DNA of 64,000 bases from Roseinatronobacter alkalisoli (GCF_028745735.1 NZ_JAQZSM010000007.1:1-64000), one strand, 5' to 3'. Shown: positions 26,248 to 35,054, counted from the first letter of the stretch. The notes: generated from the letters alone by a model not told the origin. Made by a program: numbers and translations.

Positions 26248-28068
26248 ATGGCACAGGCACCCCTTCTTCAGTTATCCGGCATTTCCCTGACTTTCGGGGG
26301 CGACCCTGTTTTCGCCGGGCTTGATATGGTGATCCAGCCCGGCGACCGTGTGGCGCTGGTCGGGCGCAACGGGTCCGGAAAATCCACCCTGATGAAAATC
26401 ATGGCCGGTCTGGCGGAAGCCGATCGCGGCACGCGCGCGCTCTCGCCCGGTGTGTCGGTGGGGTATATGGAACAGGATCCTGATTTCTCGGGCTTTGCGA
26501 CTTTGGGGGCCTATGCCACGCAGGCGCTGGACCCGGCGGAGCATTACAAGGTTGAAATGGCCGCCGAAGGGCTGGATTTCGACCCGGCACTTGACCCCGC
26601 CCTTGCATCAGGTGGCGAGCGTCGCCGCGCGGCGCTGGCCAAGCTGCTGGCCGAAGCGCCGGAACTGATGCTGCTGGATGAGCCGACGAACCATCTGGAC
26701 ATTTCCGCCATTGGCTGGCTGGAAGCGCGGTTGCGTGAAACCCGCGCGGCGTTCGTGCTGATCAGCCATGACCGCGCCTTTCTGCGCGCGCTGAGCCGCG
26801 CCACGCTATGGGTGGATCGCGGGCAGGTGCGCAGGCGCGAGGCCGGTTTCGACGGGTTCGAAGACTGGCGCGACAAGATCTGGTCCGAAGAAGATGATGC
26901 GCGCCACAAGCTGAACCGCAAGATCAAGGCGGAAGCGCGCTGGGCGGTGGAAGGGATCAGCGCGCGGCGCAAGCGCAATCAGGGCCGTGTGCGCGCGCTG
27001 GCTGCGCTGCGCGATGAACGCGCAGGCCAGATCCGGCGTCAGGGCGTGGCCGCGATGGCGTTGGAAACCGCCGCCCCCTCTGGCAAGCTGGTGGCTGAAC
27101 TTGAGGGCGTGAACAAAGCCTATGACGGGCGGGTGATCCTGCGTGATTTTTCGCTGCGGGTGATGCGCGGGGAACGGGTGGCCTTTGTCGGCCCGAATGG
27201 CGTGGGCAAGACCACGCTGCTGCGTCTGATCACGGGCAGCGAAGACCCCGACAGCGGGACTATCCGGCGCGGCACCAATCTGGAAATGGCGGTATTCGAC
27301 CAGTCCCGCGCGCAGCTGGACCCCAATGCCAGCCTGTGGGAAAACCTGACCGGGGATCCGCTGATGCGCGTGTCCGGGCAGGCCGATCAGGTCATGGTGC
27401 GGGGCACGCCCAAGCATGTTGTGGGGTATCTGAAGGAATTCCTGTTCGACGAAGCGCAGGCGCGCGCGCCGGTGCGGTCGCTGTCGGGCGGCGAAAAGGC
27501 GCGTCTGTTGCTGGCGCGGATCATGGCGCAACCGGCCAATCTGCTGGTGCTGGATGAACCGACCAATGATCTGGATGTGGAAACGCTGGATCTGTTGCAG
27601 GATCTGCTGGGGGATTTTGACGGCACTGTGCTGCTGGTCAGCCATGACCGCGATTTCATTGACCGTGTGGCCAGCACCACATTGGTGTTTGACGGGGACG
27701 GGCAGGTGACGGCCTATGCCGGTGGCTGGTCGGATTACCTGGCACAGCGCCCTGACAGCGCGCCAGTCGCCGGGGCCACCACCCCTGCGGCGCGCGGCAG
27801 CGAGAAGGGCAAGCCCCGCGCCAAGCAGGCGCAAAGCAAACCCGCGCTGAGCTATACAGAAGCGCATCGGCTGGAAAAACTGCCCGCAGAGATTGCGCGG
27901 CTGGAAGCAGAGATTGCGAAGCTGGCGGAATTGCTGTCGGACCCGGCGTTGTTCACGCGCGAGCCTGTGAAATTCCGCAAGGCGACAGAGGCATTGTCCG
28001 AGCGTCAGGCAAAGCTGGCCGCTGCCGAGGAAGACTGGCTGGCACTGGCGGAAAAGGCGGAAGGCTAG
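26248..28068 (+). CDS. ABC-F family ATPase (Uup-like)
   Basis: A soluble ATPase with two nucleotide-binding domains and no membrane part; ABC-F proteins act on ribosomes or, for Uup, also on DNA-related processes. The 606-residue protein has Walker A motifs GRNGSGKST and GPNGVGKTT, signature motifs ASGGERRRAAL and LSGGEKARLLL, and Walker B segments LMLLDEPTNHLDIS and LLVLDEPTNDLDVE. A charged linker between domains and a C-terminal coiled coil (LEKLPAEIARLEAEIAKLAE) match Uup rather than EttA. The start at 26248 gives the family N-terminus. Confidence 0.92.
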   Translation: MAQAPLLQLSGISLTFGGDPVFAGLDMVIQPGDRVALVGRNGSGKSTLMKIMAGLAEADRGTRALSPGVSVGYMEQDPDFSGFATLGAYATQALDPAEHYKVEMAAEGLDFDPALDPALASGGERRRAALAKLLAEAPELMLLDEPTNHLDISAIGWLEARLRETRAAFVLISHDRAFLRALSRATLWVDRGQVRRREAGFDGFEDWRDKIWSEEDDARHKLNRKIKAEARWAVEGISARRKRNQGRVRALAALRDERAGQIRRQGVAAMALETAAPSGKLVAELEGVNKAYDGRVILRDFSLRVMRGERVAFVGPNGVGKTTLLRLITGSEDPDSGTIRRGTNLEMAVFDQSRAQLDPNASLWENLTGDPLMRVSGQADQVMVRGTPKHVVGYLKEFLFDEAQARAPVRSLSGGEKARLLLARIMAQPANLLVLDEPTNDLDVETLDLLQDLLGDFDGTVLLVSHDRDFIDRVASTTLVFDGDGQVTAYAGGWSDYLAQRPDSAPVAGATTPAARGSEKGKPRAKQAQSKPALSYTEAHRLEKLPAEIARLEAEIAKLAELLSDPALFTREPVKFRKATEALSERQAKLAAAEEDWLALAEKAEG

Positions 28069-28137
28069 GGCGGCGTGATCGCGGCGGGCGGGCGCGCGAC
28101 GGGTTGATTCCGGTATGATGCGGTGGCTGGTGCATCC

Positions 28138-28315
28138 CCAAAAGCGCGGAGCAAAGGCCGCAAGGCTGGCCCACGCTATCGGCGGGCCGTCTTGCTGCCT
28201 GCCGGTGCCGCCCGCGTCAGTTCAGTCCTTTGATGCCGGAGTATTCCGCCTGCATAAAGTGAACTTCTCCGGGCGTGGGACCGGCAACCCCCGGCCCGCC
28301 GATAGCGCGGGCTTT
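28138..28315 (+). repeat. Structured intergenic element, copy E
   Basis: Fifth copy, in the 310-base gap between the convergent ABC-F and DUF2383 genes. It carries a variant CACGCTATCGGCGGGCC in its 5' half that is matched by GGCCCGCCGATAGCG at its 3' end, so 19 of 20 positions can pair. The core is GCCTGCATAAAGTGAACTTC. Confidence 0.87.
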
Positions 28316-28378
28316 ATGTGCCGGTCAGCGATTGTTTCAGGCCGCCCGTCAAGGGCCGCCTGAAATTACGCCACCCTA

Positions 28379-28885
28379 TCAGCCCGCGTGTTTCTGCATC
28401 AGCCGGTCGAGTTCCGACATATGGCGTGTCAGCAGCGCGTTTGCTTCGACGGTCTGTCCGACATTGCGGGCATTTTCATAGGCGTCCAGCACATGTTTTT
28501 CGCCCTGAATGATGCGGTCCATGACAGCGTCATCGACCTCTTCAAACCAGGACCGCATTTCGACCAATGCCCGGTTGACCGCGCCGAAAAATGATCCGTC
28601 ATTATCCGGTTCATGCCCGCATTGCCGCAGATATGCCGCCAGTTCGGCTTCATGTTTGCGGTGCATGAACAGATATGTTTCGGCAACAGGTCTGAAGTCC
28701 GGTTCGGCCTTCTCGGTTAGTTTTTCAAACCCCTCGGTGATGTCCAGAACGCGGGTATGCGCTTCGGCAATCAATGCGACCCGGTCTTCGCCCGGATTGA
28801 TTCCGGGGTCGGGGGATGTTGTGACCGTTTCACCCGCCGCAGCATCAAGTTTTGGATGAAGGTGTTTTATTTCAGTGGGTTTCAT
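28379..28885 (-). CDS. DUF2383/PA2169-family ferritin-like helical protein
   Basis: A 168-residue four-helix-bundle type protein of the PA2169 family (DUF2383), often linked to stress regulons. Recognisable stretches are ITEGFEKLTEKAEPDFRPVA, MHRKHEAELAAYLRQCGHEP and GSFFGAVNRALVEMRSWFEE. Ferritin-like Glu and His residues are present (KHEAEL) but metal binding is not proven. The ATG at 28885 follows AGGAAG and gives a normal N-terminus. It lies 29 bases after the DUF1328 gene and likely shares its EcfG-type promoter. Confidence 0.85.
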   Translation of the reverse strand: MKPTEIKHLHPKLDAAAGETVTTSPDPGINPGEDRVALIAEAHTRVLDITEGFEKLTEKAEPDFRPVAETYLFMHRKHEAELAAYLRQCGHEPDNDGSFFGAVNRALVEMRSWFEEVDDAVMDRIIQGEKHVLDAYENARNVGQTVEANALLTRHMSELDRLMQKHAG

Positions 28886-28914
28886 GGCGTTCTTCCTGTG
28901 GAAAAGAGGGGGGC

Positions 28915-29088
28915 CTACATAGGCGGTCGACCCTGAACTGCGCGTGCGATCATCGCAACGACGAACAGGATGATGAAGATCACAAACAGGATCTGCGCGA
29001 TGGATGATGCGGCGCCCGCGATGCCTGAGAAACCAAGTGCCGCGGCAATAAGTGCGACGATCAGAAAAGTCAGTGCCCAACCTAGCAT
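28915..29088 (-). CDS. DUF1328 small membrane protein (YtjA family)
   Basis: A 57-residue protein made of two membrane helices: [20 protein letters not shown] and [18 protein letters not shown]. This is the DUF1328 pattern, common in stress-induced genes of Alphaproteobacteria; function unknown. The start at 29088 has GGAAGGA about 9 bases upstream; an ATG 15 bases earlier is an alternative. A perfect EcfG-type promoter lies about 50 bases upstream, and the gene probably leads an operon with the DUF2383 gene. Confidence 0.88.
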   Translation of the reverse strand: MLGWALTFLIVALIAAALGFSGIAGAASSIAQILFVIFIILFVVAMIARAVQGRPPM

Positions 29089-29137
29089 GTTTTTTCCTTC
29101 CATTGATGTGGTGCCGTCTTGCAGCATCTGACAGAAA

Positions 29138-29162
29138 AACGGATGAAGGCGGGTTCGGTTCC
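29138..29162 (-). promoter_or_regulatory. EcfG-type promoter for DUF1328-DUF2383 genes
   Basis: On the minus strand GGAAC (29162-29158) is followed after 16 bases by CGTT (29141-29138). This is an exact match to the known GGAAC-N16/17-CGTT pattern of alphaproteobacterial general stress promoters. Predicted transcription would begin about 43 bases before the DUF1328 start codon. Confidence 0.85.
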
Positions 29163-29254
29163 GGTTTAATCTGCGCATGAGCGGTTTTCTGACGCATTCG
29201 ATGTCGATGCGCGAAGAAAATGACTGCCGGAAAACGCATGCGGGCCGGAATGGC

Positions 29255-29280
29255 AAAGGCCCGGACATGTCCGGGCCTTT
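29255..29280 (-). terminator. Bidirectional terminator after phyR
   Basis: A perfect 26-base palindrome reading AAAGGCCCGGACAT and its complement, just 3' of phyR on the minus strand. The flanking A and T runs allow it to work in either direction; it isolates phyR from the DUF1328 promoter. Confidence 0.75.
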
Positions 29281-29326
29281 GTGCGCGCGGCGGCGGGTGC
29301 TGCGCGAGGTTCTGGCTGATCTGCGT

Positions 29327-30121
29327 TCAGGCGTTCAGTGTTGTTGTGGATGCAAAGAACATTGCCTGTGACACCGCAGAACGGACCTGTTCTTCCTCAA
29401 ATGGTTTGGTGATCAGGAAGGCGGGTTCAGGTTTTTCACCTGTCAGCAGGCGTTCGGGATAGGCGGTGATGAAGATGACCGGAATATCGGCATTGTCTCG
29501 TAGCAGTTCTGCCACCGCTTCCACGCCTGATGAATCATCGGCAAGGTGGATATCGGCCAGAATAAGGTCCGGGCGCGTGCGGTTGCCCAGTGCCACGGCT
29601 TCGGTATGGGTGCGCGCGATCCCTGTCACCTCATGGCCCATTTCGGTGACAATGCTTTTGATATCCAGCGCGATCAGCGGTTCATCTTCGATGATCTGGA
29701 TGCGGCCCTGCACCGAACGGGACATTTCGGTATAGGCAATGGATACCAGTTCCTGAGCCTCTGCTTCAGTGACCTGAATGATCTGCGCGATGTCGCCATA
29801 GCTGAATTCTTCCAACGAGCGCAGCAGCAGGGCTTCGCGGGTATTGGTGGTCAGATTGGCAAGCAGTGATTGCGCGCGCGCTTCGGGCGCGGTGGCGGGG
29901 TCGTCGTTGACAGGGGAACCCGTTGTCTGCCAGACCGTGTGAAAGGCCCGGAACAACCCCAGTTTCGGGGTAATGTCGCTGTCAAGCAGGGATCTGTCTT
30001 CAAGTATTGCTTCCAGTGTTGCGGCTGCGTATCTGTCGCCTGTCTGCTGGCTGCCCGTCAGTGCGCGCGCGTAACGGCGCAGATATGGCAGCTCTTTTGC
30101 TATACGCATGGACATAGACAT
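29327..30121 (-). CDS. phyR: General stress response anti-anti-sigma regulator PhyR
   Basis: PhyR releases the sigma factor EcfG by binding the anti-sigma factor NepR when phosphorylated. The 264-residue protein has an N-terminal sigma-like domain (1-135, with [20 protein letters not shown] resembling region 4) and a C-terminal receiver domain (140-264) with acidic residues in [11 protein letters not shown], the phospho-acceptor Asp190 in [10 protein letters not shown], Thr219 and Lys239. The ATG at 30121 follows GGAGAGAAG. It is divergent from nepR-ecfG, and the shared intergenic region holds overlapping EcfG-type promoters. Confidence 0.96.
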   Translation of the reverse strand: MSMSMRIAKELPYLRRYARALTGSQQTGDRYAAATLEAILEDRSLLDSDITPKLGLFRAFHTVWQTTGSPVNDDPATAPEARAQSLLANLTTNTREALLLRSLEEFSYGDIAQIIQVTEAEAQELVSIAYTEMSRSVQGRIQIIEDEPLIALDIKSIVTEMGHEVTGIARTHTEAVALGNRTRPDLILADIHLADDSSGVEAVAELLRDNADIPVIFITAYPERLLTGEKPEPAFLITKPFEEEQVRSAVSQAMFFASTTTLNA

Positions 30122-30218
30122 CTTCTCTCCTTGAGATTGCGGCATCATCTGCAGGTTCCAATCAGTGCCCGCCGTGGCGCAGCGTCCATCGGGCAGGGCA
30201 AAAAAACATACTTTCCTT

Positions 30219-30243
30219 GGAACCGAACGCATGTGCCCGCGTT
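30219..30243 (+). promoter_or_regulatory. EcfG-type promoter for nepR-ecfG
   Basis: GGAAC at 30219-30223, 16 bases, then CGTT at 30240-30243: an exact match to the EcfG promoter pattern, about 87 bases before nepR. It implies positive autoregulation of the sigma factor operon. It overlaps the phyR promoter almost completely. Confidence 0.9.
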
Positions 30244-30251
30244 TTGGTTCC
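30226..30251 (-). promoter_or_regulatory. EcfG-type promoter for phyR
   Basis: On the minus strand GGAAC (30251-30247), 17 bases, then CGTT (30229-30226). It would start transcription about 100 bases before phyR. Its -35 and the -35 of the nepR promoter form the ends of a palindrome (CTTGGAACC and GGTTCCAAG). Confidence 0.85.
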
Positions 30252-30329
30252 AAGCTCGTTGCGATCAGTGCCATACTTGCGCGGTGCAACGTAAAATGCC
30301 AAGTTGGAATTTGTGGAGCAAAAGGCTGT

Positions 30330-30518
30330 ATGGCTATAATGAGTGGCAAGGAACATGGAAACAGGAAGGGCATTCCGCCATCGGTTTCCCAGCAAATCGA
30401 CGAAAACCTGAAGCGGTTGTATAGTGATGCTGAAGCAGAAGAGCTGCCGAAATCCCTGACCGACCTGCTGGAGGCGTTGCGAAAGCAGGATGCCCAGAAG
30501 GCAACGGACAAGCAATGA
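30330..30518 (+). CDS. nepR: Anti-sigma factor NepR
   Basis: A 62-residue anti-sigma factor that holds EcfG inactive until phosphorylated PhyR sequesters it. The conserved NepR core is present: SVSQQIDENLKRLYSDAEAE followed by ELPKSLTDLLEALRKQD. The start at 30330 has AAAGG 5 bases upstream; an in-frame ATG at 30339 would shorten it by three residues. Its end overlaps ecfG by 4 bases (ATGA), so the sigma factor and its inhibitor are translationally coupled. Confidence 0.93.
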   Translation: MAIMSGKEHGNRKGIPPSVSQQIDENLKRLYSDAEAEELPKSLTDLLEALRKQDAQKATDKQ

Positions 30519-31093
30519 GTGGCGCACAAACGCCTGACGGCCCCGCTGTTGACCCGCGCGACGAAATCGTTACCCATCTGCCCGCCCTGCGTGCCTTCGC
30601 GCGTGGTCTGTCGGGGGATGTGTCCGCCGCCGATGATCTGGTTCAGGAAACGGTGCTGAAAGCATGGACCAAGTTTTCCCAGTATAATGCGGGCACGAAT
30701 ATGCGTGCCTGGCTGTTTACCATTCTGCGCAACACCTATCTGTCGAAGCGCCGCAAGCAGTCGCGCGAAGTGTCCGATGGCGAAGGGGTGTTTACCGCGC
30801 GTATGGCATCCAAGCCCGACCATGACGGCCGCCTTGCCCTGCAGGAACTGAATGCCGCAATGAAATTCCTGCCGGTCGAACAGCGCGAGGCGCTGATTCT
30901 GGTTGGCGCTATGGGGTTTTCCATCGAGGAAGCCGCAGAAACCTGCAACTGCGCCCCCGGCACCATCAAAAGCCGTGCGAACAGGGCGCGCAAGGCGTTG
31001 GCGGAAATGCTGCATCTGGAAAAGGGTGAAAATCCGACGACGACAGACAAATCCGTTGCGATGGTGATGGCGGGCGCACCGAACGGGTTCTGA
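30515..31093 (+). CDS. ecfG: ECF sigma factor EcfG (general stress response)
   Basis: The sigma factor that directs RNA polymerase to GGAAC-N16/17-CGTT promoters. The 192-residue protein has region 2 (ADDLVQETVLKAWTKF, MRAWLFTILRNTYLSKRRK) and region 4 (LPVEQREALILVGAMGFS, EEAAETCNCAPGTIKSRANR). It lacks any extra C-terminal domain, as expected for the ECF15 group. It forms an operon with nepR and is followed 60 bases later by a kinase gene. Confidence 0.95.
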   Translation: MSGAQTPDGPAVDPRDEIVTHLPALRAFARGLSGDVSAADDLVQETVLKAWTKFSQYNAGTNMRAWLFTILRNTYLSKRRKQSREVSDGEGVFTARMASKPDHDGRLALQELNAAMKFLPVEQREALILVGAMGFSIEEAAETCNCAPGTIKSRANRARKALAEMLHLEKGENPTTTDKSVAMVMAGAPNGF

Positions 31094-31153
31094 TCGCAGG
31101 CGGGCTGTGTGCGTATTCTTCATGCCGCGCAGAATCCGCAAGTGTAGGGTCAG

Positions 31154-32935
31154 ATGCAGAAACGCGGTGCGCGTATATTGCGCGGACCTGCAATGACGAG
31201 GGTGAAACAGAGATTGGCAATATTCGATATCAGTGACCGGTTGGCAACGCGGCTGGCGATATTGATGACGCTGGCGCTTGCCCCTTTGGGGGCGATCTCG
31301 ATCTATTCCGAATACCAGTCGCTGCGCGCGCAGGCCCGGTCAAATGACGCGATGCTGATCAGGCGGACGATCGATGCGGTTGCGGGGCAACGCGGGTTGC
31401 TGGAAAGTGCCATGCTGTCGGCGCACCGCCTGACGCCGCTGGTGCTGGAACAGCTGGATGATTCCGCCGCCTGTTCGGATTTCCTGCGGGAATTTGTCAG
31501 CGCCGCCGATCTTTTTGCCTTTGCCGGTTTTGTTCCGCGCGACGGGACGATGACCTGCGCGTCGCAAGGCGAGCCTGTGGATTTCAGCAATTCGGAACGC
31601 ATGCAGTCGAGCATGGCAAACGCGCGCAGTTTTTTCAGCTTTCAGCCCAATGGCGCGATTACCGGCCGGCCTGTTGTCGTCGCCAGCAGGCCGGTTTTCG
31701 TGGATGGCGCGTTGCTGGGGTATATGAGCATCTCTGTCTCGCAGCATACATTCGCGCTGATTGCCGCTGAACTGGACCAGCAAAGCGGCCTGCGCGCAAC
31801 CTATCTGGTGAACCCTGCCGGGGAAACACTGACCAGCGCAGATATTCCCGATGCCGCCGAACGATTGCCCGGCCGCAGCGAATTGCTGTCGATCCTTGCG
31901 CAGCGCAACGGGGTTTTCCGCGAAGTCAGCGAAGACGGCGAAAGGCGCATGTTCACGTTGGCGGAATTGATCCCCGGCCAGCTTTATGCGCTTGGCAGCT
32001 GGTCCACGGATCAATGGCCATCCGGGGCGGTGATAAATTTCTGGCGGCTGAGTTTTCCTGTGCTGATGTGGTTTGCATCATTGGCGGTTGTCATGTTCGC
32101 GGTTGATTACATGGTGGTGCGCCATCTGAAACGCCTGAATTCGCAACTGCGCCGCTTTGCACTGGGCAACAGGGCCGAATTCCAACGCCTGCCAGAGAGA
32201 GCGCCAAGCGAGTTGCGCGAGATTGATTCGACATTTTCCAAGATGGCCTTGCTGATCCGGCGCGATGAACGCGAACGCGAAGAAGCGCTGACAGAGAAGA
32301 CCATTCTGCTGAAGGAAATTCACCATCGGGTAAAGAATAACCTGCAGCTTATCGGTTCTATCCTGAATCTTCAGATGCGTCGCCTGCAGGACCGCGAAGC
32401 GCGCTCGATCCTGAAAGGGGTTCAGTCACGGGTGCGGTCGCTGGCGACAATTCACCGCACGCTTTATGAACAGGACCGCATTTCCGAACGTTATGCTGCC
32501 AGTTTTTTTGACAGCATCCTGCAGGAAACCTTGTCGATTGCCAGTACCGATTCCACTGATATGCAGATCACCAAGCAGTTTGATGCTGTGGATCTGCCGC
32601 ATCACAAGATCATTCCGGCATCGCTGCTTTTTGCCGAAGCCCTGACCAACGCGCTGAAATATGCCATGGCACCCGCGGGCGCGCAGGGCACGCAACTGGA
32701 TATCCGCCTGACCAGCATTGACCGGGTTGCGGAACTGACCGTGTGGAATTCGGTGTCGGATACCTGTTCTGAACAGATGGACAATGGGCTGGGGCAGGAA
32801 TTGATGACTGCGTTTGCGTTGCAGATACACGGGGATATCGAAATAGGACCAGCACAGCGCGATGGCGTACCGGGATGGCAGGTGCGGTTGCGCATTGCCG
32901 AACAGACCCCGTCGCAACCCGCTGCCGTGGCCTGA
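31154..32935 (+). CDS. Membrane sensor histidine kinase, HisKA_2 type (PhyK-like)
   Basis: A likely input kinase for PhyR. The 593-residue protein has a membrane helix near 30-55, a periplasmic sensor region (about 60-285, cache-like: LGYMSISVSQHTFALIAAEL), a second membrane helix near 298-318 and a HAMP-like stretch. The HisKA_2 box EIHHRVKNNLQLIGSILNLQ has the phospho-acceptor His391, and the N-box is AEALTNALKYAM. AGGG at 31146-31149 supports the start. Position beside ecfG and the HisKA_2/HWE type match PhyK kinases, but the signal is unknown. Confidence 0.88.
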   Translation: MQKRGARILRGPAMTRVKQRLAIFDISDRLATRLAILMTLALAPLGAISIYSEYQSLRAQARSNDAMLIRRTIDAVAGQRGLLESAMLSAHRLTPLVLEQLDDSAACSDFLREFVSAADLFAFAGFVPRDGTMTCASQGEPVDFSNSERMQSSMANARSFFSFQPNGAITGRPVVVASRPVFVDGALLGYMSISVSQHTFALIAAELDQQSGLRATYLVNPAGETLTSADIPDAAERLPGRSELLSILAQRNGVFREVSEDGERRMFTLAELIPGQLYALGSWSTDQWPSGAVINFWRLSFPVLMWFASLAVVMFAVDYMVVRHLKRLNSQLRRFALGNRAEFQRLPERAPSELREIDSTFSKMALLIRRDEREREEALTEKTILLKEIHHRVKNNLQLIGSILNLQMRRLQDREARSILKGVQSRVRSLATIHRTLYEQDRISERYAASFFDSILQETLSIASTDSTDMQITKQFDAVDLPHHKIIPASLLFAEALTNALKYAMAPAGAQGTQLDIRLTSIDRVAELTVWNSVSDTCSEQMDNGLGQELMTAFALQIHGDIEIGPAQRDGVPGWQVRLRIAEQTPSQPAAVA

Positions 32936-32967
32936 CCGCGCGCAGCATCAAGGCCGGAGGATGCGAT

Positions 32968-33477
32968 ATGACACAGAAACACACTGGTTTCACTGACCCG
33001 GTTGAAGAACACCGCGCCCTGCATCCCACGGAATCGCTTATTGCTATTTCGGGGCACCCGCTGCATGCGATGCTGGTGGCCTTTCCCATTGCGCTTACGA
33101 TGTCGGTGCTGGGGGCCGATCTGCTGTATTGGTGGACCGGGGATGCATTCTGGGCGCGCGCGGCGGGCTGGGCTGCGTTCGGGGCGTTTGTGATGGGTGT
33201 GCTGGCGGGGGTGACCGGCACGGTGGAATTGCTGCTGGTGCGCGGCATACGCAACCGTTCATCCAGCTGGACGCATTTCATTCTGGCGGTCATGCTGCTG
33301 TCGCTGATCGGGGCGAACTGGGTCTACCGCATTGGCCAGCCCGAAGAGGCGGTGCTGCCGCTGGGCCTGTGCCTGTCACTGGTGGCGGCAGGGCTGACGG
33401 CGGTGACCGGCTGGCATGGCGGCAAACTGGTCTTCGACTACCAGATCGGCACGAAAGCGCCTGATACCCCGTCATGA
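32968..33477 (+). CDS. DUF2231 membrane protein
   Basis: A 169-residue integral membrane protein with four predicted helices. The family motif HPLHAMLVAFPIALTMSVL includes the paired histidines that might bind heme or metal in DUF2231 proteins. GGAGGATGCGAT places a ribosome site before the ATG. It follows the kinase by 32 bases and precedes a ferric-reductase-like gene, so a membrane redox role is plausible but unproven. Confidence 0.85.
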   Translation: MTQKHTGFTDPVEEHRALHPTESLIAISGHPLHAMLVAFPIALTMSVLGADLLYWWTGDAFWARAAGWAAFGAFVMGVLAGVTGTVELLLVRGIRNRSSSWTHFILAVMLLSLIGANWVYRIGQPEEAVLPLGLCLSLVAAGLTAVTGWHGGKLVFDYQIGTKAPDTPS

Positions 33478-33529
33478 GTGTGGCGCGGCGGGAACCCGCA
33501 TGCCGTTGGCGCGTTGCGCAAGGATGAAC

Positions 33530-34942
33530 ATGCTTCGTCCCGAGCCAGACCCCGACCAGGATTCCGGCAAGAACAGCACTGCGACCGCGCAAGCGCACCA
33601 GTCACCCCATGACCGCCCTTGGGCGGTTGTCCTGCATGCGGGGGCGGTGTTCGGTCTGGGTATTCTGGCCCTGGGCCTGCCTTTTGCCGCGATCCTGCTG
33701 ATGGGCGAGGCAGTGCCTTCGGGCGGGCCGAGCTGGGATTTCAGCATGGGGCTAGGGTTTGGCGCGCTGGCCATGGTGACATTGCAATTCGCGCTGACAG
33801 GTCGGCTGCGCTGGATCACGCATCCTTTCGGGGCCGATATTGTCTATCTGGCGCATCGCTATCTCAGCTGGGGGGCGCTGGTGCTGATGGGTGCGCATTT
33901 TGCGTTGCTTTATGTGTTTCATGAACCGGCCCTTGGGCAATTGAACCCGCTTGAAGCGCGGTGGGAACTGACGGCGGGGCGCGTGGCGCTGGTGTGTTTT
34001 GCCGGGCTGGTCATCACCTCGCAATGGCGCGGGGCGCTGCGCCTGCCATATGAATGGTGGCGCAGGCTGCATCTGGCGCTGGCGATCATCGGCTTTCTTG
34101 CTGCGATTGCGCATGTGCTGGGGGTGGGGAACCTGGCGGATACGCCGCAAAAGCGCGTGGTCTGGCTGGGCGCGACGCTGGGCTGGGCAGGAATTCTGCT
34201 GTTCACGCGGCTGATCCGCCCCTGGTGGCAGTCGCGTAACCCGTGGCGCGTGATTGCCAACCATGACGAAGGCGGCGGTGTGCACCGGCTGGAACTGGCC
34301 CCCGAAGGGCAGGCGCTGAAACGCTGGAAGCCGGGGCAGTTCGCATGGCTGAAGGTTGAGCGTTCCCCCTATGCCCTGACCGAGCACCCCTTCACCATAT
34401 CCGCAGCCCCCGAACATGGCCCGAACCTGTCATTTTCCATCAAGGCGCTGGGTGACCACAGCGCCACGCTGGCGCAGACACAGATCGGCGCGCGGGCTTA
34501 TGTGGACGGGCCGTATGGCGCGTTTTCCGTGGACCGGATGGCCCGCGCCAAGGGGTTCGTGATGATTGCGGGCGGGGTAGGCATTACGCCGATCCTGTCG
34601 AACCTGCATGCGCTGGACGCGCGCGACGACCCGCGCCCGGTCATTCTGATCTATGCCAACCCGATCTGGGACAAGGTTGCCTTCCGCGATGAACTGGAGG
34701 TGTTGCGCAGGCGGCTGAACCTGACACTGGTGCATGTGCTGGAAGACCCCCCCGATGACTGGGACGGCGAAAGCGGGCATATTGATTTCGACATGCTGAC
34801 GCGCCAGCTGGCGGCGGATACGCGCGAATGGCCGCATCTTCTGTGTGGTCCCGGCCCGATGCTGGCAGCCTTGCGCCGTGATCTGCACAGGCTTGGGGTG
34901 CGCGAGCGGCATATCGATTACGAAATATTTGAACTGGTGTGA
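33530..34942 (+). CDS. Ferric reductase-like transmembrane NAD(P)H oxidoreductase
   Basis: A membrane flavocytochrome-type protein (470 residues). About six N-terminal helices carry spaced histidines for heme (LAHRYLSWGALVLMGAHFAL, WWRRLHLALAIIGFLAAIAH). The C-terminal half has an FAD-binding domain with TEHPFTIS and an NAD(P) domain with GGVGITPILSNL and CGPGPMLAALRR. It would move electrons from cytosolic NAD(P)H across the membrane to iron, oxygen or another acceptor. AAGGA at 33519-33523 favours the ATG at 33530 over 33524. It probably shares a transcript with the DUF2231 gene. Confidence 0.87.
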   Translation: MLRPEPDPDQDSGKNSTATAQAHQSPHDRPWAVVLHAGAVFGLGILALGLPFAAILLMGEAVPSGGPSWDFSMGLGFGALAMVTLQFALTGRLRWITHPFGADIVYLAHRYLSWGALVLMGAHFALLYVFHEPALGQLNPLEARWELTAGRVALVCFAGLVITSQWRGALRLPYEWWRRLHLALAIIGFLAAIAHVLGVGNLADTPQKRVVWLGATLGWAGILLFTRLIRPWWQSRNPWRVIANHDEGGGVHRLELAPEGQALKRWKPGQFAWLKVERSPYALTEHPFTISAAPEHGPNLSFSIKALGDHSATLAQTQIGARAYVDGPYGAFSVDRMARAKGFVMIAGGVGITPILSNLHALDARDDPRPVILIYANPIWDKVAFRDELEVLRRRLNLTLVHVLEDPPDDWDGESGHIDFDMLTRQLAADTREWPHLLCGPGPMLAALRRDLHRLGVRERHIDYEIFELV

Positions 34943-34943
34943 C

Positions 34944-35036
34944 ATGCGCCCGAAACTCGCCCTTGTTTATGCGTTGCTGATGACTGCCTTAGCGGTCGCG
35001 CTGGCGGCATGGCTGGCCTTGTCGCTGGCGCTGTAG
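34944..35036 (+). CDS. Possible 30-residue membrane peptide
   Basis: A short frame starting one base after the oxidoreductase stop. It encodes MRPKLALVYALL followed by a second hydrophobic run rich in Ala and Leu, enough for one membrane helix. There is no clear ribosome site except through coupling to the upstream gene. It may be an accessory subunit of the oxidoreductase or a chance frame. Confidence 0.35.
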   Translation: MRPKLALVYALLMTALAVALAAWLALSLAL

Positions 35037-35054
35037 GGCTGGGGGGTACGCATC

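Noticed and set aside
30122-31141. Long minus-strand frame extending phyR upstream across nepR and ecfG
   Set aside because: It covers the well-supported nepR and ecfG genes and the divergent promoters. The conserved PhyR N-terminus begins at 30121 with a good ribosome site.
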